DNA of 64,000 nucleotides from Pseudochrobactrum kiredjianiae (GCF_030362795.1 NZ_JAUCBM010000009.1:47526-111525), one strand, 5' to 3'; shown: positions 16,759 to 25,984, counted from the first letter of the stretch. Notes: generated by a model from the sequence alone, not told the origin. Made by a program: numbers and translations.

Positions 16759-18461
16759 AAAAGCTCGCAGTTCTTAAACCCGTTCTGACACTTTTCTTCT
16801 CTGAGAAACGCGCTAAATTATGGGCTGGCATGTTGCTTGCGGCGATGACAGTGCTATGCGGTATTCTGCTGCTAGGTCTGTCCGGCTGGTTTATCACGGC
16901 CACAGCAATCGCCGGTCTGGCAACGGCCTCAGCTCTGGCTTTTGATGTTTTTGCACCGGCTGCGGGTATTCGTCTGCTGGCGATTTTGCGTACAGCATCG
17001 CGCTATGCCGAGCGACTGGTGACGCATGATGCGACATTGGCCGTACTGGCGGCGATGCGGGAGAAACTGTTCCGTAGCTGGGCAGCACCACAGGCCGCCA
17101 AAACACTGCTGCGCCGCCCAAGCCGCCTGCTGTTCCGCCTGACCGCAGATATTGATGCTCTCGATGCTTTGTATCTGCGGGTGCTGGTTCCTGCTGCAGC
17201 GGCTTTTGTCACCATGCTGGTTGTCGGTGTTGCCTTCTGGCTGATCGATTCAACATTCTCGCTGGCGATGGTGCTTGTTCTGCTTGTTGCGGGCTTTGGT
17301 CTGCCGGTGGTTGCAGCACTCTGGGCGATGAAGCCGATGCGCCGCCGCGCCAAGGCTGTGGAGGCTGTGCGCGCACGCAGTATTGATCTGGTTTCCGGCC
17401 AGACAGATTTGCTGATGGCCGGACGTTTACAAGCACAAAGCGTCAGTATCTGCGTGGCAGATCAGCGTTTGTCCAATGCTGATGATCATCTCAACCGCAT
17501 TGAAGTTTCCGTCGGTGCCGGTTTTGGCATTGCCAGTGTGCTGCTGCTCTGTGTTGCGTTACTGGGCGGTGTCTGGCTTGCAGAAGCGGGTGTGATTTCG
17601 CCTGCCGTTGCGGCATTCGCTTTGCTGATGGCTTTGGGTGCAATGGAGCCTTTTGCGGCGCTGCGTCGTGGCGCAATGGAGCTTGGTCGCACGTTGATGG
17701 CAGCACAGCGTGTCGGCGATCGGTATAATACGAAGCCGTCTTTCTATGTGCCGGTACAACCGGCCAATCCGCAGGATGCCGTTTATCTTGAACACGTCGA
17801 TATGCGCTATGAGGACAATGCGCCTCTGGTGTTGCAGGATATCAATCTGACTGTACGCAAGGGTGAAAAACTGGCCATTGTCGGAACCAGCGGCACAGGA
17901 AAATCGACGCTTATGGCACTGCTGGCCGGTGAAATGGCACAAACATCAGGTATCGTACGCCATGATGCGGCAACGCTGCTGACGCAGAAAACGCAATTGT
18001 TTCAGGATAGTCTGGCGGAAAATCTGCGTTTGGCACAACCGCAGGCGAGTGATGCTGAATTGATGCGAGTGCTGGAACTGGCAGGTCTGTCTGAGACAGT
18101 AACAGAGATGCCGCAGCAGTTGGAAACGATGCTCGGCGAGGGTGGGCTTGGCCTGTCCGGCGGTCAGGCACGTCGTCTCGCATTGGCACGGTTATTTCTG
18201 CACAATACGCCGCTCTGGTTGCTCGATGAGCCAACTGAAGGTCTTGATAAGGCCACTGCACAGGACATTTTGCAGAGTTTGGCGCAAGCCAGTGGTGGAT
18301 CAGACACTGAAAACCGTACGATGATTATAGCGACCCACTTGCGCCGCGAGGCCGAAATTGCGGATCGTATTATAGTGATGAGCAATGGTCGTATGACGGT
18401 TGAAGCTCTGAAAGACACACCGGAATTTTCAGCCATTCTGGAAACGCTGAGACAAGTTTAA
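16755..18461 (+). CDS. cydC: Cysteine/glutathione ABC exporter subunit CydC
   Basis: This is the second half of the heterodimeric thiol exporter, 568 residues. Six membrane segments precede an ATPase domain with Walker A GTSGTGKST near residue 377, signature LSGGQARR and Walker B LWLLDEPTEGLD. It starts in an ATGA overlap with cydD. A strong hairpin begins a few bases after its stop codon, so cydA is probably expressed from its own promoter. Confidence 0.94.
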   Translation: MKKLAVLKPVLTLFFSEKRAKLWAGMLLAAMTVLCGILLLGLSGWFITATAIAGLATASALAFDVFAPAAGIRLLAILRTASRYAERLVTHDATLAVLAAMREKLFRSWAAPQAAKTLLRRPSRLLFRLTADIDALDALYLRVLVPAAAAFVTMLVVGVAFWLIDSTFSLAMVLVLLVAGFGLPVVAALWAMKPMRRRAKAVEAVRARSIDLVSGQTDLLMAGRLQAQSVSICVADQRLSNADDHLNRIEVSVGAGFGIASVLLLCVALLGGVWLAEAGVISPAVAAFALLMALGAMEPFAALRRGAMELGRTLMAAQRVGDRYNTKPSFYVPVQPANPQDAVYLEHVDMRYEDNAPLVLQDINLTVRKGEKLAIVGTSGTGKSTLMALLAGEMAQTSGIVRHDAATLLTQKTQLFQDSLAENLRLAQPQASDAELMRVLELAGLSETVTEMPQQLETMLGEGGLGLSGGQARRLALARLFLHNTPLWLLDEPTEGLDKATAQDILQSLAQASGGSDTENRTMIIATHLRREAEIADRIIVMSNGRMTVEALKDTPEFSAILETLRQV

Positions 18462-18466
18462 CAATG

Positions 18467-18494
18467 GCCTGTCCGGCCCCATCGCCGGACAGGC
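18467..18494 (+). terminator. Strong hairpin after cydC
   Basis: A perfect 11-bp G+C-rich stem (GCCTGTCCGGC / GCCGGACAGGC) with a six-base loop lies directly after the cydC stop. It lacks a T-run, so it may protect the 3' end of the mRNA or act as a factor-dependent terminator. Confidence 0.6.
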
Positions 18495-18848
18495 TGACAC
18501 CGACGCCTTTGAAAAGGAGGCTGCTTTTGAAGCACGATTTTGACGCATTATCGGAGTGCTGATCTGGCAAAAGCAGATCACATAATCTGATATTGAAAGC
18601 GGTTTTCTCCCAAGCGCCGCTTTCATCCCCATACTGTGAAACTCTTACAACCTGCCGGTATCTCTGGCGGGAGCGGATATTTGTATCTTGAATCTTAGAA
18701 TTCGTATATTCTGGAAGACATCAGTTTACGTATCCGCCTGCAAGTATCTCACAGACCTTTCCGGCATTCGTGCCGGAGACACAGACTGTCTGATTTAACG
18801 CGCATTCTGGCCGGAAACGCCCCTGTTTCTGATCATAATGCGCTCAAC
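18495..18848 (+). promoter_or_regulatory. Untranslated leader region of cydA with hairpins
   Basis: The gap between cydC and cydA holds no protein gene. It contains a hairpin GAAAGCGG/CCGCTTTC at 18594-18623, an AGAAT-N6-ATTCT dyad near 18698-18713, and a small CCGGCA-TTCG-TGCCGG hairpin near 18762-18777. A promoter for cydAB is expected here. No consensus FNR box was found. Confidence 0.5.
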
Positions 18849-18881
18849 AGGAGCGCCGCGCCCCCGCGGCGGATGATGATG
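18849..18881 (+). promoter_or_regulatory. Hairpin-bridged ribosome binding site of cydA
   Basis: AGGAG at 18849-18853 is separated from three successive ATG codons by a seven-base-pair G+C-only hairpin (CGCCGCG, loop CCCC, CGCGGCG) at 18854-18871. Linear spacing to the first ATG is 19 bases. If the hairpin folds, the third ATG at 18879 is 7 bases from the Shine-Dalgarno site, which is optimal. Confidence 0.6.
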
Positions 18882-20477
18882 GAACTAGATATTGTTTCAC
18901 TATCCCGACTGCAATTTGCAGTCACCGCCATGTACCACTTTCTATTTGTGCCCCTGACACTCGGATTATCAGTTCTGCTGGCGATTATGGAGACGGTCTA
19001 TGTGATGACCGGACGCCTGATCTGGCGGCAAATGACGAAATTCTGGGGTACATTATTTGGTATTAACTTTGTCACCGGTGTCGCCACCGGTGTGGTAATG
19101 GAATTTCAGTTCGGCATGAACTGGAGCTATTACAGCCATTATGTCGGCGATATTTTTGGCGCACCTCTGGCGCTGGAAGGGCTGATGGCGTTCTTTCTTG
19201 AAGCGACCTTTATCGGCTTGTTTTTCTTCGGCTGGGATCGTCTCTCCAGGATTGGCCATTTGACTGTCACCTATCTGATGGCGATCGGTTCTAACCTTTC
19301 CGCTTTGTGGATTTTGGTGGCCAATGGCTGGATGCAAAATCCGGTCGGCTCGCGGTTTAATCCTGAAACCATGCGTATGGAAATTACTGATTTCTTTGCC
19401 GTGGTTTTCAATCCGGTGGCGCAGGCGAAGGTGGTACATACGGTTTCCGCCGGTTATGTCACGGCTTCGATCTTTATTCTCGGTGTATCGGCTTGGTATA
19501 TGCTCAAAGGCCGCCATCTGGAGATTGCCAAACGCTCCATGACAGTTGCTGCATCTTTTGGTCTGGCAGGTGCCTTGTCAGTTGTCGTCCTCGGCGATGA
19601 GAGCGGGTATCTAACCTCCGACCACCAGAGCATGAAAATGGCTGCGATTGAAGCAATGTGGGATACAGAGCCTGCACCGGCTTCTTTCACGGTGATCGGT
19701 TTGCCCGATCAGGAAAATCGTGTGACGCATTATGCCATTCATATTCCCTATGTGATGGGGCTGATTGGTACACGCTCACTGACTATTGAAATTCCGGGCA
19801 TTAATCAGCTGGTTGTGCAAGCACAGGATCGTATCCGTGACGGTATGAAGGCCTATGATGCCCTGCAAACAATCAAAGCGACGCCACGTGGCTCAACCGC
19901 ACCTGTTGAAGCGACCCAAGCCTTTGAAAAATATGGCGAGCATTTGGGTTATGGCCTATTGCTGAAGAAATATATTGATGATCCGCGTCTGGCGACAGAT
20001 GAGCAAATCGTGGCAGCCGCCAATGATACGGTGCCGGGTGTGTTGCCGCTGTTTGTCGCGTTCCGCGTGATGGTTGCGCTCAGCATGTATTTCCTGCTGC
20101 TAACAGGGACATTCTTCTTCCTCTCCGCACGCAGAAAACTGGATAAGCATCGCTGGTTGCTCTGGGTTGCAGTGTTTTCGATCCCGTTGCCTTGGCTTGC
20201 CGCCGAAATGGGCTGGCTGGTTGCGGAATTCGGGCGTCAGCCATGGAGCATTGAAGGCGTGCTGCCAACGGCAGTGGCTGTTTCCAATCTCAGTCCGGTA
20301 ACGGTGCTGATCTCGCTGGCCGGATTTATTCTGATTTACTCAACATTGTTCATTATTGAGATGGGCGTGATGATAAGGGCGATCCGCAACGGACCGCAAC
20401 CGGATCATGCACCGGTTTCAGCGCCCTTTGCAAAGCCGGAACCGAGTAAACCAGCCACATTAGGGGAGGCAAAATAA
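18879..20477 (+). CDS. cydA: Cytochrome bd ubiquinol oxidase subunit I
   Basis: CydA carries hemes b558, b595 and d and oxidises quinol while reducing oxygen, a high-affinity oxidase for low oxygen. Family motifs are [19 protein letters not shown] with the heme-ligand histidine, the [12 protein letters not shown] segment with the b558 histidine, and GRQPW near the end. The stretch between about residue 250 and 390 is a long Q-loop, as in E. coli. Three in-frame ATGs open the frame at 18873, 18876 and 18879. The third matches the E. coli N-terminus best and suits the folded ribosome site. The C-terminus has a proline-rich tail. It overlaps cydB by one base. Confidence 0.96.
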   Translation: MELDIVSLSRLQFAVTAMYHFLFVPLTLGLSVLLAIMETVYVMTGRLIWRQMTKFWGTLFGINFVTGVATGVVMEFQFGMNWSYYSHYVGDIFGAPLALEGLMAFFLEATFIGLFFFGWDRLSRIGHLTVTYLMAIGSNLSALWILVANGWMQNPVGSRFNPETMRMEITDFFAVVFNPVAQAKVVHTVSAGYVTASIFILGVSAWYMLKGRHLEIAKRSMTVAASFGLAGALSVVVLGDESGYLTSDHQSMKMAAIEAMWDTEPAPASFTVIGLPDQENRVTHYAIHIPYVMGLIGTRSLTIEIPGINQLVVQAQDRIRDGMKAYDALQTIKATPRGSTAPVEATQAFEKYGEHLGYGLLLKKYIDDPRLATDEQIVAAANDTVPGVLPLFVAFRVMVALSMYFLLLTGTFFFLSARRKLDKHRWLLWVAVFSIPLPWLAAEMGWLVAEFGRQPWSIEGVLPTAVAVSNLSPVTVLISLAGFILIYSTLFIIEMGVMIRAIRNGPQPDHAPVSAPFAKPEPSKPATLGEAK

Positions 20478-21622
20478 TGGTTTTGTCCGAACTTCTCGAT
20501 TATTCAACTTTGCGTCTGATCTGGTGGGTGTTACTGGGTCTGCTGCTGATCGGCTTTGCCGCGATGGATGGTTTCGATCTGGGTATTGAAACCATGCTAC
20601 CTTTTGTTGCCCGTACCGATCTGGAGCGCCGGATGGTGCTCGAAACCATTGAGCCGGTCTGGGAAGGCAATCAGGTCTGGCTCATTCTGGCCGGTGGCGC
20701 AATTTTTGCGGCATGGCCGCAGCTTTATGCGGTGTCATTCTCCGGGTTTTATCTGGCAATGTTCATCATTCTCTTTGCACTGATCCTGCGGCCTGTGGGC
20801 TTTAAATTCCGTAGTAAAAGAGAAAGCACCTTATGGCGCACCAGTTGGGATTGGGCGTTGTTTATAGGTGGTTTTGTACCATCGCTGATTTTTGGTGTGG
20901 CTGTCGGCAATGTTTTGCTCGGCGTACCGTTCCGTATTAACGACGACATGATGATCTTCTATGAAGGTTCCTTCTTTGCATTGCTGAACCCTTTTGCATT
21001 ACTCGCAGGCTTAATGTCGGTGATTATGCTGGCAATGCATGGCTGTGTGTGGCTCTGCGTTAAAACAAGCGGCACAATTGCAGAGCGTGCCAGAAAATAC
21101 GGCACAGTTTTTGCTCTGCTGACTGTCGTCTTCTATGGAGCTGCCGGTTTTTATCTTTGGAAATCCGGTCTTGGCTACCGCATTACCAGTGAGATTGATC
21201 CGAATGGACCTTCCAACCCGCTGTATAAAACTGCTGTGGTGGAGCAAGGCGCATGGCTTGCCAATTATCTGCGATATCCGGCTCTCTGGGCAATTCCGGC
21301 TTTGGGACTGTTTGCGCCGTTTCTGGTCATTCTGGCCTTGTGGTTGCACCGTCCCGGCACAGCTTTGCTGTTCGGAAAGCTTTCGATCTTCGGGGTGATT
21401 ACATCGGTTGGTGTGGCGATGTTCCCGTTCATCCTGCCGTCTTCACTGGATCCAAGTGCCAGTCTGACGGTGTGGGACAGTTCATCCAGCCATCTGACCT
21501 TGTTTATCATGCTGATTAGTACCGGCATCATGCTGCCGATCATCATGCTCTATACAAGCTGGGTTTATTATGTGCTGCGCGGCAAGGTCACGGAAAGCGA
21601 TATGGAAGAGGGGCATTATTAA
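20477..21622 (+). CDS. cydB: Cytochrome bd ubiquinol oxidase subunit II
   Basis: CydB is the structural partner of CydA in the inner membrane, 381 residues with about eight helices. Family motifs are [23 protein letters not shown] split over the first helix, the [17 protein letters not shown] segment near residue 57, and FPFILPSS near 320. The start overlaps the cydA stop (TAATG). cydX follows after 48 bp. Confidence 0.97.
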   Translation: MVLSELLDYSTLRLIWWVLLGLLLIGFAAMDGFDLGIETMLPFVARTDLERRMVLETIEPVWEGNQVWLILAGGAIFAAWPQLYAVSFSGFYLAMFIILFALILRPVGFKFRSKRESTLWRTSWDWALFIGGFVPSLIFGVAVGNVLLGVPFRINDDMMIFYEGSFFALLNPFALLAGLMSVIMLAMHGCVWLCVKTSGTIAERARKYGTVFALLTVVFYGAAGFYLWKSGLGYRITSEIDPNGPSNPLYKTAVVEQGAWLANYLRYPALWAIPALGLFAPFLVILALWLHRPGTALLFGKLSIFGVITSVGVAMFPFILPSSLDPSASLTVWDSSSSHLTLFIMLISTGIMLPIIMLYTSWVYYVLRGKVTESDMEEGHY

Positions 21623-21670
21623 AATGGTATCTCTAATCACTCCCGTTTCCTGTTTATGATGAGGCTTTAA

Positions 21671-21820
21671 ATGTGGTATTTTGCCTGGATATTAGGACTC
21701 CCTCTCGCAGCAGCTTTCGCAGTGCTTAATGCTATGTGGTACGAGCTGATGGATGATGCTGCCAAGCGTAAAGAACATGCACAGAGCGGTGCAGAGCAGA
21801 GAGCAGACAAAGCTGTTTAG
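21671..21820 (+). CDS. cydX: Cytochrome bd small subunit CydX
   Basis: This short gene encodes 49 residues beginning MWYFAWILGLPLAAAFAVLN, the hallmark of CydX, followed by AMWYE and a charged tail rich in Lys, Glu and Ala. CydX is a single-helix subunit that stabilises the heme d/b595 site of the oxidase. GAGG lies about seven bases before the ATG. A terminator 30 bp after the stop closes the cydABX operon. The length is slightly greater than E. coli CydX (37 residues), as is common in Alphaproteobacteria. Confidence 0.93.
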   Translation: MWYFAWILGLPLAAAFAVLNAMWYELMDDAAKRKEHAQSGAEQRADKAV

Positions 21821-21849
21821 TATTTGTTTGATGTTGTGCTGAAATACAG

Positions 21850-21887
21850 AACACCGGCCTGAATGTTCAGGCCGGTGTTTTTGCTTT
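21850..21887 (+). terminator. Rho-independent terminator of cydABX
   Basis: A perfect 14-bp stem (AACACCGGCCTGAA / TTCAGGCCGGTGTT) with a very short TG loop is followed by TTTGCTTTTA. Confidence 0.92.
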
Positions 21888-22353
21888 TATATGACTTACA
21901 GCTTGTCTTCTAAACGCGGACACCGGTTTTGGGCAAAGACATGCGCAGAAACAAAAGACAGAGCATTTCGAGTCATTCAACTTAAATGCAAAATGCATTG
22001 GTCATACTATTATTGCTTGCAAGAACTTGCGATGGCGAACTGGTATTTTTGCCACACTTGTTGCGATGTAAATAAAATTTCGTATTTTGCACCTTGGCAA
22101 AACTATTTTCTCATTTATCTTGATTTCATCTGAAACACTGGCAAGAGGTAAGAGATGCGATCCTATCCATTTCCGTCGGTGCCCGGTGTTTATGCGGGCA
22201 TTTCCAAGCTTTAGGTTCTTGGCCCGTTTGACAGGCCAAGACCTGTCCGCCCTCCCTGAAAGGGTGTCTTTATAAACTTCCTTATTTGCCGTGGCTGAAA
22301 AGCTGCACTTTTTTCTTTTAAAGGAACCAGACCCCGTCTTCGCGCGGGCTGGT
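21888..22353 (+). promoter_or_regulatory. Leader region with serial hairpins before ABC gene
   Basis: No convincing gene lies in these 466 bp. The last 120 bp contain consecutive hairpins: TGCCC/GGGCA at 22180-22200, a TCTTGGCC/GGCCAAGA stem at 22217-22241, and an AAGAC ... GTCTT stem enclosing CCCT/AGGG at 22238-22270. They are followed by a T-rich run near 22310-22318. This may be the structured 5' leader of the ABC transporter mRNA. I do not recognise a known riboswitch class. Confidence 0.4.
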
Positions 22354-24171
22354 ATGATTAATATGACCCGGTTTCGAATAAATTTCCGCGGGCCTGCGTT
22401 CCGCAATGTTCTTGGCTACACTTTTGCGCATTGGCGGAAACAGCCTGTGCGTTTAAGTCTGATGATATTTGGTATGATGCTGGCAACCGCAGCGGATGTT
22501 CTGACGCCGCTTTATTCCGGCCGGTTAGTTGATGCGCTGTCATTGGGCAGCGACTCCGCATTGTCCGCAGCAATTGAAGCACTGGTCGTTTTGCTTGTGC
22601 TGGGTGCTGTTGCACTGATTACCCGACAGCTGACATTCTATGTGATTACCGATTTCACACTGAATATTATGAGTGATATGGCTGCCAGCGCCTTCGCGAG
22701 ATTGCAGCGCTTTTCAACGGATTGGCATGCCAATGCCTTTGCCGGATCAACGGTGCGTAAAGTATCACGCGCCATGTGGGCGCTTGATCTGCTGAATGAT
22801 ACGCTGATTATTGCTTTGATGCCGTCTCTGTTGATGCTGGTGGGTTCTGTGGCTTTGCTCTCGTGGTACTGGCCGATGATGGGCTTGCTGGTAGCGATTG
22901 GCTCTGTGCTTTTTATCGTCTGTACCATTGTGATTTCGCTCGGCTTTGTTGCGCCTGCTGCAACATTGGCGAATAGCTGGGATACACGCATGGGTGGCGC
23001 ATTAGCGGATGCAATTTCGTGTAATGCGGTAGTCAAAGCTTTTGGTGCTGAGGCGCGTGAGGATGCGCGACTTGAAAAAGTTGTCACTAAGTGGCGCGGA
23101 CGCACACGCCGTACATGGCTGATTGGTACGCTGAATGGTTTTATTCAAGGCGCTAATCTGCTGGTGATGCGTGGTGTGGTGATTGCTTTTGCGCTGTATC
23201 TCTGGAGTCAAGGTAAAGCGACTGCCGGTGACATTACCTTTGTTTTGACAGCGTTTTTCATGTTGCAGGGCTATCTGCGTGATGTGGGTATGCATATCCG
23301 TAATCTGCAGCGTTCGGTCAATGATATGGAAGAACTGGTGCAGATTGAAGCGGAGCCTTACGGCATTGCAGATAAGCCGAATGCACCTGCCATTCAGATT
23401 GGAAATGGTGAGATCAGTTTTGACAATGTGACCTTCCATTACGGCAATCATGAGGACCCGCTTTATCGCGATTTCTCGGTAAAGATCGATGCCGGTGAGC
23501 GTGTTGGTCTTGTAGGTCATTCCGGTTCGGGCAAGACGACTTTCGTGAAGCTTATTCAGCGTCTTTATGATGTGAGCGGCGGTGCAATCCTGATTGACGG
23601 GCAGAATATTGCTGACATGACGCAGGCGTCACTCCGCTCGCAAATTGCCATTGTGCAGCAGGAACCTATTCTGTTTCACCGCACGCTGGCTGAGAATATT
23701 GCTTATGCACGACCAAGTGCGACACAGGCAGAGGTTGAAGAGGCGGCGCGGCTGGCAAGCGCGCATGACTTTATTAACCGGCTACCGAAAGGCTACTCTA
23801 CGCTTGTTGGCGAGCGTGGGGTGAAGCTTTCTGGTGGTGAGCGTCAACGTGTGGCGATTGCCCGTGCCTTTCTGGCGGATGCACCGATCCTTATTCTGGA
23901 TGAGGCAACCTCAAGCCTTGATTCAGAATCTGAAGTGCTGATCCAGCAGGCAATGGAGCGGCTGATGGTCGGGCGCACGACGCTGGTGATTGCACATCGT
24001 CTGTCGACTGTGCGTGCTCTCGACCGGTTGCTGGTATTCGATAAAGGCAAAATCGTTGAAGAAGGCGATCATGATGCGTTGATCCGCAAGTCTAAAGGTA
24101 TTTATCGCCGTTTATTTGAACGACAGGCGCTGGAACTGACCAAAGGGCTGGAAGACGTTATTCTGTCGTAA
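22354..24171 (+). CDS. Exporter-type ABC transporter, fused permease and ATPase
   Basis: This half transporter of about 605 residues has an N-terminal six-helix domain and a C-terminal ATPase with Walker A GHSGSGKTT, Q-loop IVQQEPILFH, signature LSGGERQRVAIARAF, Walker B ILILDEATSSLD and switch histidine in IAHRLST. It works as a homodimer or with an unlinked partner. The substrate is unknown; the family includes lipid and drug exporters. The frame is open from a GTG at 22291 without a ribosome site. The ATG at 22354 or 22363 is more likely. A hairpin follows the stop. Confidence 0.88.
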   Translation: MINMTRFRINFRGPAFRNVLGYTFAHWRKQPVRLSLMIFGMMLATAADVLTPLYSGRLVDALSLGSDSALSAAIEALVVLLVLGAVALITRQLTFYVITDFTLNIMSDMAASAFARLQRFSTDWHANAFAGSTVRKVSRAMWALDLLNDTLIIALMPSLLMLVGSVALLSWYWPMMGLLVAIGSVLFIVCTIVISLGFVAPAATLANSWDTRMGGALADAISCNAVVKAFGAEAREDARLEKVVTKWRGRTRRTWLIGTLNGFIQGANLLVMRGVVIAFALYLWSQGKATAGDITFVLTAFFMLQGYLRDVGMHIRNLQRSVNDMEELVQIEAEPYGIADKPNAPAIQIGNGEISFDNVTFHYGNHEDPLYRDFSVKIDAGERVGLVGHSGSGKTTFVKLIQRLYDVSGGAILIDGQNIADMTQASLRSQIAIVQQEPILFHRTLAENIAYARPSATQAEVEEAARLASAHDFINRLPKGYSTLVGERGVKLSGGERQRVAIARAFLADAPILILDEATSSLDSESEVLIQQAMERLMVGRTTLVIAHRLSTVRALDRLLVFDKGKIVEEGDHDALIRKSKGIYRRLFERQALELTKGLEDVILS

Positions 24172-24176
24172 AATCT

Positions 24177-24205
24177 TATGCGGAGCCTGTGCAAGGCTCC
24201 GCATA
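24177..24205 (+). terminator. Hairpin after ABC transporter gene
   Basis: A 12-bp stem (TATGCGGAGCCT / AGGCTCCGCATA) with a five-base loop starts 5 bp after the stop codon. It has no clear T-run. Confidence 0.6.
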
Positions 24206-24397
24206 TAGCATCCTCTACACCTTTGCACGCAATACTGCGTGCGACCGAGCGTGGTGCGGATTAATATACACTATTTGGATATTTCTTCGTCTTTATGGAA
24301 GAAGTGTCCTCCCTTTTGTAATAATAATTACACTATATTTTATGATATTTATTTTAAGTATAAGTGATATTTATATTATAATTGGATTTATGCTATA

Positions 24398-25654
24398 ATG
24401 GATGAAGTCTCCTCGCAAATGAATGCTGAAATCACAACATTTGGCACAGGAAGTTCTGCCACAGGTGATTACAGTACAGCACTGAGCATCGACAGCGCAG
24501 CGACTGGTGTTGGCGCGACAGCCACCGGATATAAGAGTTTGGCTTCGGCGAATTTCAGTACTGCTTTTGGGACACTCAGTTCCGCTATTGGTCATAAGAA
24601 CACCGCCATTGGCTATAAAAGCATGGCTTCAGCAAATTTTAGCACGGTGCTTGGTTCTGAGAGCCACGCATTAGGTGAAAACAGTACTGCGATTGGGGGT
24701 ATCAGTATTGCTTCCGGTGAAGGTGCAACATCACTTGGTCAGGACAGTAAGGCCTCGGCCAGTTTTACGGCAGCGGTTGGCAGTTTAAGTCACGCTTCCG
24801 GCGAGGGTGCCGTTGCATTCGGCCATAGTAGCAGGGCTTCGGCATCTTTCACGACTGCAACTGGCAGTACAAGTATCGCAACAGCGCATTATAGTACTGC
24901 CTATGGTTATAATAGTCAGGCGACAGGTGAAAACAGTATAGCAACAGGTAGCATTAGTGGTGCCTCCGGTGAAGGTGGTACTGCGACCGGCCATTGCAGT
25001 GTTGCTTCCGGCGATTTCAGCACAGCGCATGGCTATAGAAGTAAAGCTTCGGCTGAGAACAGTACAGCCTCAGGCGGTAGCAGCGCTGCTACCGGCGAAG
25101 GCGGAACTGCGGCTGGTGGTTTCAGTGCAGCTTCCGGTGACTTCAGTACGGCTCTTGGTTATAGCAGTAAAGCTTCCTCTGAAAGTGGAACGGCACTGGG
25201 GGCACACAGCAGAGCTTCTGGTGAAGGGGCTACCGCTTCCGGCCATAATAGCAAAGCGACTGCTGAAAACAGTACCGCTTTGGGTTCGAATAGCCGTGCC
25301 TATGGTGATTTTAGCACGGCAATCGGCGCTCATAGCAAGGCGCATGGGGATTTTAGTATTGCGCTTGGTGCCAACAGCTCCACTGACGAGGTTGTTTCAA
25401 CCGAAGGGATGACGGTTGCCGGACATGCTTATACATTTGCCGGTTCTGTTGCAAAAGGCACCATCAGTATTGGTAGCCACAGCCATGATGTGATTAATCG
25501 TACAATGACCAATCTCGCAGCTGGCCGGATAGAAAACGGCTCAACAGATGCCGTTAATGGTAGCCAGCTGTTTATTTTGAAAGAACTCATAGAAGAGATT
25601 TCGTCACGCTTGGATGAAATTTGTTCATTTAAGCAAATTAAGGGTGATGAGTGA
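24398..25654 (+). CDS. YadA-type head-repeat protein lacking signal and anchor
   Basis: The 418 residues are mainly left-handed beta-roll head repeats of the trimeric autotransporter type, about 20 copies of a 14-16 residue unit of the form SxASGENSTAxGxxS. The C-terminal 75 residues contain the neck motif NRTMTNLAAGRIENGSTDAVNGSQLF-like segment (near residue 368-393), then a short predicted coiled coil ending in a charged tail. There is no N-terminal signal peptide and no C-terminal YadA anchor of four beta strands, so it cannot be a complete surface adhesin. It may be a decayed adhesin, a donor cassette, or a protein with another use of the fold. The upstream 190 bp are very AT-rich, and the repeat DNA differs in style from its neighbours. 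Confidence 0.75.
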   Translation: MDEVSSQMNAEITTFGTGSSATGDYSTALSIDSAATGVGATATGYKSLASANFSTAFGTLSSAIGHKNTAIGYKSMASANFSTVLGSESHALGENSTAIGGISIASGEGATSLGQDSKASASFTAAVGSLSHASGEGAVAFGHSSRASASFTTATGSTSIATAHYSTAYGYNSQATGENSIATGSISGASGEGGTATGHCSVASGDFSTAHGYRSKASAENSTASGGSSAATGEGGTAAGGFSAASGDFSTALGYSSKASSESGTALGAHSRASGEGATASGHNSKATAENSTALGSNSRAYGDFSTAIGAHSKAHGDFSIALGANSSTDEVVSTEGMTVAGHAYTFAGSVAKGTISIGSHSHDVINRTMTNLAAGRIENGSTDAVNGSQLFILKELIEEISSRLDEICSFKQIKGDE

Positions 25655-25736
25655 AATATTGGTATTACTATAATTCACCTCTCAAATTTGCAGGCTATCC
25701 GATGATCGGTGGTCTACTAGTTCGTTTTGACGGCGC

Positions 25737-25787
25737 TAGAGCATAATTCCTTAAACTTGGATCCGTTTAGGGTAATATTATGCTCTA
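25737..25787. repeat. RIME/REP-like palindromic element
   Basis: An 11-bp inverted repeat (TAGAGCATAAT ... ATTATGCTCTA) at 25737-25747 and 25777-25787 encloses a core containing TTGGATCCGTTT. The layout, with a GAGCAT start, a GGnnCCGnTT core and an ATGCTC end, resembles the intergenic palindromes common in Rhizobiales genomes. Confidence 0.55.
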
Positions 25788-25799
25788 ACTTTAAACTGT

Positions 25800-25837
25800 T
25801 AGAGCGCCGTGTGCCAAGTTTGGCACACGGCGCTCTA
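25800..25837. terminator. Long perfect hairpin, possible bidirectional terminator
   Basis: An 18-bp perfect stem (arms at 25800-25817 and 25820-25837, containing GAGCGCCGTGTGCC) with a two-base loop lies just after the palindromic element. It lacks a T-run, so it may be part of a composite repeat rather than a true terminator. Confidence 0.55.
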
Positions 25838-25912
25838 GCATCAAAACTGTGCGTGGCTGATTAGCATTACTTATGTAATGATATTAATGAACATCGCATG
25901 CACATCAATATG

Positions 25913-25967
25913 AAAACGGCGGTGAGAGGATTTGCCCATATCGGACATTGCCTTTCATCGCCGTTTA
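25913..25967 (-). terminator. Terminator of the ggt operon
   Basis: Read on the minus strand after the ggt stop, AAACGGCGATGAAAGG pairs with CCTCTCACCGCCGTTT, 16 positions with two mismatches, followed by TTTCAT. It also has T residues on the plus side. Confidence 0.6.
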
Positions 25968-25984
25968 TTTGTCACCTGTTGGCT

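Noticed and set aside
18495..18872. FNR or ArcA-type box before cydA
   Set aside because: No TTGAT-N4-ATCAA or close variant was found; the dyads present do not match a known oxygen regulator.
21891..22133. 80-codon frame after cydX
   Set aside because: No ribosome site, unusual composition rich in Cys, Trp and Tyr, and no recognisable family.
24189..24398. 69-codon GTG-started frame that overlaps the head-protein start by TAATG
   Set aside because: It includes part of the hairpin behind the ABC gene, starts at a GTG without a ribosome site, and its hydrophobic content follows from very AT-rich DNA. It is not a convincing signal-peptide gene.
24398..25400. CRISPR-like or tandem DNA repeat array
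   Set aside because: The periodicity comes from protein head repeats of 14-16 residues in an open frame; there are no identical direct repeats with unique spacers.
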